A model generated the notes under the pieces. It had not been told where the DNA came from. It saw only the letters and a list, made by a program, of their open reading frames with translations, and did no database searches. From Gammaproteobacteria bacterium (GTDB lineage: Bacteria; Pseudomonadota; Gammaproteobacteria; Pseudomonadales; Azotimanducaceae), in assembly GCA_026706935.1 (NCBI GenBank), contig JAPOXV010000004.1:144001-208000 (forward strand): 64,000 bases of DNA. The letters are read 5' to 3'. Below, piece after piece: positions 58,727 to 64,000 of this stretch; positions within the stretch are counted from its first letter, which is position 1, and each line of letters opens with the position of its first letter. The translations under genes were made by a program, and so were the position numbers.

Positions 58727-59728
58727 ATGATTACTTCAATCCCAACTTTTCTTAATGATTTGCGGTTCGGCGAACCAGATATTCATAACAATCTAGCTTT
58801 GGTTCCGATTCTTCGAGATAAGCACGAAAAGCTAAACTACATTACTCTAGAAGAAGGGTTGGCTACTAAACTACTGGAAGTTCAAGAACTCGAAGACGGC
58901 GCGAGTGTTAACGATATTCTGTTGCGTAATAAGTCCGACCAACTCGCTCTGTTGTTCGAAGGAGAAGAGTTTCTAGGAGCGAAGCAAAATCGTGTTCTAA
59001 ACGTCTCAATTCTCGCTGCAGCAAGCAGCGAACAGAGATTACCTGTCTCTTGTGTTGAAGCGGGGCGCTGGCATCACCAGCACGATGACCCGGACCAGCA
59101 ACGGTTCAAAGTCGCAAATCGGATGCACTATGCGCGTGGTCGGGCATTGGAAAACAGTGCCGTCTCGATGAATCTGGACACACGAAGAGCGTATCGAGGC
59201 GACCAATCGAGAGTCTGGAACGATATCGAACAAAAGTCAGATCGACTAAGCGCGCAATCGCCGACCTCAGCTTCAGATGCCATGTATGTTGCCACAGAGA
59301 CTTCGATCGACGAATACGTGAGCACATTTACTCACACACCTACGCAAGTCGGTTCGATTTTTGTTATCAACGACGAAGTAGCAGGTCTCGAGATCTATGC
59401 GAGCACCAGAACACATAAACTGATGCTCCCAAAACTGATCCGCAGTTATGCACTAGACGCTATCGACGCCGATAGTCAGAGAGAAAACGGTAAAGACGCT
59501 CTAAGCAAATCTGACGCCGCACAACTCGGTAGAACAGCCGAGGCATTCGTTAAACGACTCGAAAACTCGTGGATCAAACAGTTCGATGGGCTGTGCTTAG
59601 GTCAGAACATTCGTTTCAAGGATAACCGCATTACCGGCGGCGCGTTGGTACATCTCGATCGGATACTTCATTTATGCGCATTCGCGACGAAAGAATCCAG
59701 TGATGAACTGATCGAGCTGTGCGATTAA
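58727..59728 (+). CDS. ARPP-1 domain protein
   Basis: The ARPP-1 (ARG and Rhodanese-Phosphatase-superfamily-associated Protein) domain has no established function; comparative genomics links it to conflict or signalling contexts. The 333-aa protein shows its diagnostic run: NYITLEEGLATKLLEVQEL, DILLRNKSDQLALLFEGEE, LGAKQNRVLNVSILAAA and LPVSCVEAGRWHH. GGAGA stands 7 nt before the ATG. It is cytoplasmic by sequence. No rhodanese or ADP-ribosylglycohydrolase gene is adjacent in this window. Confidence 0.8.
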   Translation: MITSIPTFLNDLRFGEPDIHNNLALVPILRDKHEKLNYITLEEGLATKLLEVQELEDGASVNDILLRNKSDQLALLFEGEEFLGAKQNRVLNVSILAAASSEQRLPVSCVEAGRWHHQHDDPDQQRFKVANRMHYARGRALENSAVSMNLDTRRAYRGDQSRVWNDIEQKSDRLSAQSPTSASDAMYVATETSIDEYVSTFTHTPTQVGSIFVINDEVAGLEIYASTRTHKLMLPKLIRSYALDAIDADSQRENGKDALSKSDAAQLGRTAEAFVKRLENSWIKQFDGLCLGQNIRFKDNRITGGALVHLDRILHLCAFATKESSDELIELCD

Positions 59729-59800
59729 TCCTTACGTATTTTTCGAGAACAGATGTTATGGAAGCAACTGTTCGCTAATTGGCAAGCGTCGTCCTCACGA

Positions 59801-59837
59801 TTAAAAAAACAAGCGCCGACAGTATCGGCGCTTGTTA
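59801..59837 (-). terminator. Strong intrinsic terminator after the second TonB receptor
   Basis: On the minus strand ACAAGCGCCGA and TCGGCGCTTGT form an 11-bp perfect stem with a 5-base loop followed by seven T. It lies 65 bp past the receptor stop. The plus-strand side has only GTTAAAT, so termination from the ARPP-1 side would be weak. Confidence 0.85.
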
Positions 59838-59901
59838 AATATCTAAGCGATTCGAAGGTCGCCACTCCTTCTCCACAGTGGCGACCCCAAATCAATGAGC
59901 C

Positions 59902-62826
59902 TCAGAACCGATAACGAAGTTCTGCGCCCCAATAGCGCCAACCGGACACAAACGGATCGTCAACGATCACGAATACTTCTTCGCCAGTCTCTTCATCTTC
60001 CCATTCAAAATCTATGTATTCAAACAGCTCGATTTCCTGATCATTGAAGATGTTATGACCAAATACGGATACCGACCAATCTTGGCTGGCTGCCGTCCAT
60101 GTCAGATTCAAGTCAACGCGGTTGTAAGAATCGGCCTTCTCCATTGGGTTGTTCGATACATACGCATCGAACTCACCACGCCACGAATATACCCCGAGGA
60201 TGGCTAGATTTGACCCACCGTCGAATGGGATGGTGTATTCAGTCGACAGATTCCACTTCCTTCGAGGGTTGTTGGGAAGCTTGTTCCCGGTGATACTATC
60301 ACCGGAAATGTACTCATACTGTGCATCTGGCGAGATGTCTTCATTTCCAGTCCATTCGTATTCCGGTAGTACATAGGGTTCAAGCACTTCGCCGTCATTC
60401 AGCGCGTAAAAGCCAAACAACGAAAGATTGTTTACGAATGGCACGTCCCATGTGAACTCGAAATCGACCCCACTTATTCGGACGTCACCATAGTTGATAT
60501 TTGGCTCACCCGCACATTCCCAAGGATCGTCCGGACACAGAGTGATCGCCGTGTTTGCGATGTAATTGTCATAGTTGTAGTAATACGCCGATGTCATGAT
60601 GCGGATTCCCTGGTCGGGCAAGCGCACCTTCAAGCCTGCCTCGTACGTCAGGAGTTCCTCAGGATCAAAATGCAAGAACGGAGTGAAATCGTCGGCCGCT
60701 GCTGGAATCGCGTTAGTTCCACCCGAGCGGTAACCAGACGCGACCCGTCCGAAGATGAACACGTTCTCGGTCGGCGTGAATTCCAAATCGAAATTAAAGA
60801 CGGTTGAGCCGTATTCAAGCACGGTTGGTTCGTTGCGCAACACGTGCAACCACCGCGGCACCTCCACATCATTCAGCTCGTAAAACTGATCCCAGAGACA
60901 TTCCTCTAGGCTGATTTCCTCATCGTCGAGGAATGCTTGATCGTTGCAATCACCGCGATCATCGCCCGTCACCAGTGACCCGATGTCGGCGCTCGTTGCG
61001 AAGGGGTTGAATCGGGCGGTCAAAATCCCTGCGTTAGTGAGGTGCACGAATTCATAACTTGGTTTTTCGTCGTCGATGGTACGCAACCCTATGGATGCGC
61101 TCAAATTGTCACTGACTTGCCATGCCAATTCGCCAAAGATCGAAAACTGTTCCTGACTGATTGCTTGCCTTCCAGACCAACCCACGCTGTGAAGACCACC
61201 AATCCCACCCGAATGGCCGTCTTTGTCGACACATATAAGATAACCGGGAATCCACCCCGTCTGATTGTCTTCCGTATGTGGTTCTGCTGACGAAACCTGA
61301 AATACTGACGCGCCTTGCCGTTCGTCTAAATTCGTTTGGCCGAACTGCTCCATGAGAATGTCATCGCACGAACCAGACGGAAATGTAGCGCCTAGATCTG
61401 GTGCTCCGCCCACTGCGTGCAACGCACGCAAATCTTCGAGCGTCGACGTATAGAACTCCGCATTTTCATAGTGTTTTTGGTCGAACCGGACGACACTGGA
61501 TGCATTCAATGTGAAAAGCCCCAAGCGCATGTCGACGTTGTCACCGAAAGACCCAGTCAGCGTCAACTCGTGCTGGTCAATGTCGTAATGACCGCCCCCT
61601 GTAGAAACGCGATCGCGAAATGGACCCCCATTGTCATCGGCTTTCGGCCACACACTTGGATCGTCTGGATCCATGAAGCCTGGTTCACCCGTGCGGTCGG
61701 TTAAGTCGCGATCGCGATGTCGAGTGTCCTTGTATCGGGAGGCACCCGTCTGATAGCGTAGGCCGAACGTATCCGAAAACTCCCACTCGAAGGTGAGGAC
61801 GAGATTGCTTGACTCTACCGAGTGGGTATTGTCGCGGTTGAATTGAACGGCGCCATCTTCGGTCGGAATCTTGGCATCCCAGCCGTAAAAGGAAGCCATT
61901 CGACGCACGCCACTACCGCTCACGCCGTCATTGACGTGGGTCGGAAAGATCAATCCGGCTGGTAGCACACCAGGGGGAAATTGACCTGGTACATTTCGCC
62001 CCATGAGGCGGTCGGATTCATACATGCCGGCCAACAAATTCAGATTCCACGTTTCACCACGCCATTCGAGTTGTGGCGAAATGGTCCAGTTGTCGACACT
62101 ATCGAGACCTGCACCAGTGCATGAACCCACGTCACAAATATCAGTTAGGTCAGTGCGACCAAGATTACGTTGTTGGCCATCGCGGTGATTCGAATGAGCC
62201 GTTATCCGGAAAGCAAGTGAATCGCCAAGTCCAAAGGCTTCGACCGGTCCGGTGTACGCCAATCCGAATCTGCGATTCGCAGAGGTTCCCAGTTCAGAAA
62301 GGAATTCTCCGCTAGCTTCCCACTCAGGGCGTTTACGCACGTAGTTAATGGTGCCGCCAACGCCGTTGCGACCATAAATGGTGTTTTGTGGTCCGCGCAA
62401 AACCTCTATCCGATCGATATCAAAACCGTCCGTATCGATTCCCGCAGTACGACCCGCCATCGCGGCAAGACCGGATTGATACACCGCCACCGCAGATTCG
62501 TTCAAATGTGCGGTTGAAAAAGGTGTACCGACACCACGCATGGTGAAGAGGTTGTTGGTAGCGTGAGTCTGGACTTCGAGACCTGGCGTCATCAGAGCCA
62601 AGTCGTTCACGTTCTCGATTTTCAGTTTTTCAATTTTGAACGAGTCGAATGCCGTGATTGCCAACGGCACCGTCATTTCGGACTCTTCGCGCTTTTCAGC
62701 CGTAACGACGACTTCCTCGATGATCGAGCGGGTTTCTTGCTCGGGTTCGTCTTGTGCGTTAACGGCATTGGCACCTAAAAATGTAAGTGCAGCTATAGTG
62801 GTGTAATTAAGTATGCGAGCGTTCAT
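59902..62826 (-). CDS. TonB-dependent outer-membrane receptor
   Basis: The 974-aa protein has a signal peptide (MNARILNYTTIAALTFLGAN, cleaved near VNA-QDEP) and the start IEEVVVTAEKREESEMTVPL, matching the first receptor. The plug has LFTMRGVGTPFSTAHLNES and IEVLRGPQNTIYGRNGVGG. The barrel ends WRYWGAELRYRF with the C-terminal Phe beta-signal. It lies between the ARPP-1 gene (convergent) and the rRNA operon (same strand, upstream). Which ligand it takes is not visible; its resemblance to the first receptor suggests related but distinct substrates. Confidence 0.9.
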   Translation of the reverse strand: MNARILNYTTIAALTFLGANAVNAQDEPEQETRSIIEEVVVTAEKREESEMTVPLAITAFDSFKIEKLKIENVNDLALMTPGLEVQTHATNNLFTMRGVGTPFSTAHLNESAVAVYQSGLAAMAGRTAGIDTDGFDIDRIEVLRGPQNTIYGRNGVGGTINYVRKRPEWEASGEFLSELGTSANRRFGLAYTGPVEAFGLGDSLAFRITAHSNHRDGQQRNLGRTDLTDICDVGSCTGAGLDSVDNWTISPQLEWRGETWNLNLLAGMYESDRLMGRNVPGQFPPGVLPAGLIFPTHVNDGVSGSGVRRMASFYGWDAKIPTEDGAVQFNRDNTHSVESSNLVLTFEWEFSDTFGLRYQTGASRYKDTRHRDRDLTDRTGEPGFMDPDDPSVWPKADDNGGPFRDRVSTGGGHYDIDQHELTLTGSFGDNVDMRLGLFTLNASSVVRFDQKHYENAEFYTSTLEDLRALHAVGGAPDLGATFPSGSCDDILMEQFGQTNLDERQGASVFQVSSAEPHTEDNQTGWIPGYLICVDKDGHSGGIGGLHSVGWSGRQAISQEQFSIFGELAWQVSDNLSASIGLRTIDDEKPSYEFVHLTNAGILTARFNPFATSADIGSLVTGDDRGDCNDQAFLDDEEISLEECLWDQFYELNDVEVPRWLHVLRNEPTVLEYGSTVFNFDLEFTPTENVFIFGRVASGYRSGGTNAIPAAADDFTPFLHFDPEELLTYEAGLKVRLPDQGIRIMTSAYYYNYDNYIANTAITLCPDDPWECAGEPNINYGDVRISGVDFEFTWDVPFVNNLSLFGFYALNDGEVLEPYVLPEYEWTGNEDISPDAQYEYISGDSITGNKLPNNPRRKWNLSTEYTIPFDGGSNLAILGVYSWRGEFDAYVSNNPMEKADSYNRVDLNLTWTAASQDWSVSVFGHNIFNDQEIELFEYIDFEWEDEETGEEVFVIVDDPFVSGWRYWGAELRYRF

Positions 62827-63145
62827 GTGTGGTGGACCACGCAGTGCAATGGAGAAGTGCGCACGTGCGTTTCGTCACGTGGCATTGAGAAATATACGGA
62901 TTTCAGATTTACTTGTGAAGTCAGGACTAGAGTTACATTTCCGTTCCACACTTCGCGTTGGCGATTCGACATCAAGCGGAAGTCTTGGATCGCCGATTGT
63001 TTTTCATGAGCGTAACGTCAAATCTGAATACTTAACGATCGAACAAGAATCTCCTGATGTGTATCGATGAATCCTTCAGCGTCAGTTCGAGCGTATTTCT
63101 AATAAACATAACCCGGCTAACTGCCAAAAGCTAGGCCGACATAAA
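62827..63145. other. Intergenic region between the TonB receptor and the 5S terminator
   Basis: This stretch of 319 bp holds the presumed promoter of the receptor on the minus strand. Plus-strand frames starting near 62813 overlap the receptor start and have no recognisable product. Nothing else is evident. Confidence 0.4.
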
Positions 63146-63181
63146 TAAAAAACCCCAGTGCAGGATAACCTACCTGGGGTT
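63146..63181 (-). terminator. Intrinsic terminator of the rRNA operon
   Basis: On the minus strand AACCCCAG and CTGGGGTT form an 8-bp stem with a 15-base loop, followed by TTTTTTAT. It is about 10 bp past the 5S 3' end, where a rho-independent terminator is expected. Confidence 0.85.
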
Positions 63182-63189
63182 CTTAAGAA

Positions 63190-63308
63190 GACCTGACAAC
63201 GACCTACTCTCACATGGGGAGACCCCACACTACCATCGGCGCTGAGCCGTTTCACTGCTGAGTTCGGAATGGGTTCAGGTGGTACCAACTCGCTATGATC
63301 GTCAGGTC
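63190..63308 (-). rRNA. rrf: 5S ribosomal RNA
   Basis: The minus strand carries the 5S core, with CGAACTCAGCAGTGAAACG, the stretch GCGCCGATGGTAGTGTGGGG and CCATGTGAGAGTAGG. The ends pair as GACCTGACGA with CGTTGTCAGGTC. Length is about 119 nt. Ends are estimated to within a few bases. No tRNA lies between 5S and 23S or after 5S. Confidence 0.93.
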
Positions 63309-63395
63309 AAAGAGCAGGAATCAAACGATTCGTCTAGTTACGCAAATCGAAATGCCATGTCTGACGGATATCCGGATGGATGAACACCCGGTTAT

Positions 63396-64000
<605 letters not shown>

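Overview
The window reads as a chromosomal segment of a gammaproteobacterium, with base composition near 50% GC by eye. Evidence is the order secE-nusG-rplKAJL-rpoBC-rpsLG-fusA-tuf-S10-spc-alpha-rplQ, uvrA lying convergent to rplQ, a tRNA Thr-Tyr-Gly-Thr-Trp cluster upstream of secE, birA nearby, the proteobacterial insertion in RpoB, and two long TonB-dependent receptors with the plug start EEVVVTAEKRE. It looks like an uncultured, probably marine or host-associated lineage; I cannot name a genus.

Layout. 1-2.3 kb: 3' four fifths of uvrA (+). 2.3-32.6 kb: about 40 transcription and translation genes, all on the minus strand with overlaps or short gaps. 32.6-33.3 kb: five tRNA genes, with no tufB between tRNA-Thr(GGT) and tRNA-Trp. 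33.4-37.4 kb: a PPK2 kinase and a DUF1501/DUF1800 pair. 37.6-38.7 kb: a full-length homologue of eukaryotic sterol C-24 methyltransferase. 39.0-43.4 kb: a two-gene RND efflux system (+). 43.5-46.6 kb: a translationally coupled Rieske oxygenase and a GPP34 (GOLPH3-like) domain fused to a cytochrome P450. 46.8-49.9 kb: birA, then a phytanoyl-CoA dioxygenase-family gene and a MaoC-like double-hotdog protein (+). 50.2-62.8 kb: two TonB-dependent receptors, a rifampin-phosphotransferase/PEP-synthase-like enzyme, a second PhyH-family oxygenase, an uncharacterised conserved protein and an ARPP-1 protein. 63.2-64.0 kb: 5S and the 3' part of 23S rRNA (-).

How the genes work together. The left half is housekeeping: RNA polymerase, ribosome, translation factors, translocon and tRNAs. 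It has unusual details. RpoA (N-terminus), L17 (C-terminus) and NusG (N-terminus) carry acidic low-complexity extensions. RpoB has an insertion of about 110 residues before the rifampicin pocket. S12 carries Arg at position 43, and the rifampicin pocket differs from the E. coli consensus. The right half is an accessory region rich in oxygenases (P450, Rieske, two PhyH), a sterol-methyltransferase homologue and outer-membrane receptors. It may handle sterol-like or isoprenoid lipids. The GPP34-P450 fusion next to a Rieske oxygenase, a few kilobases from an SMT homologue, is the best candidate here for an undescribed system; the linkage is inferred from position only.
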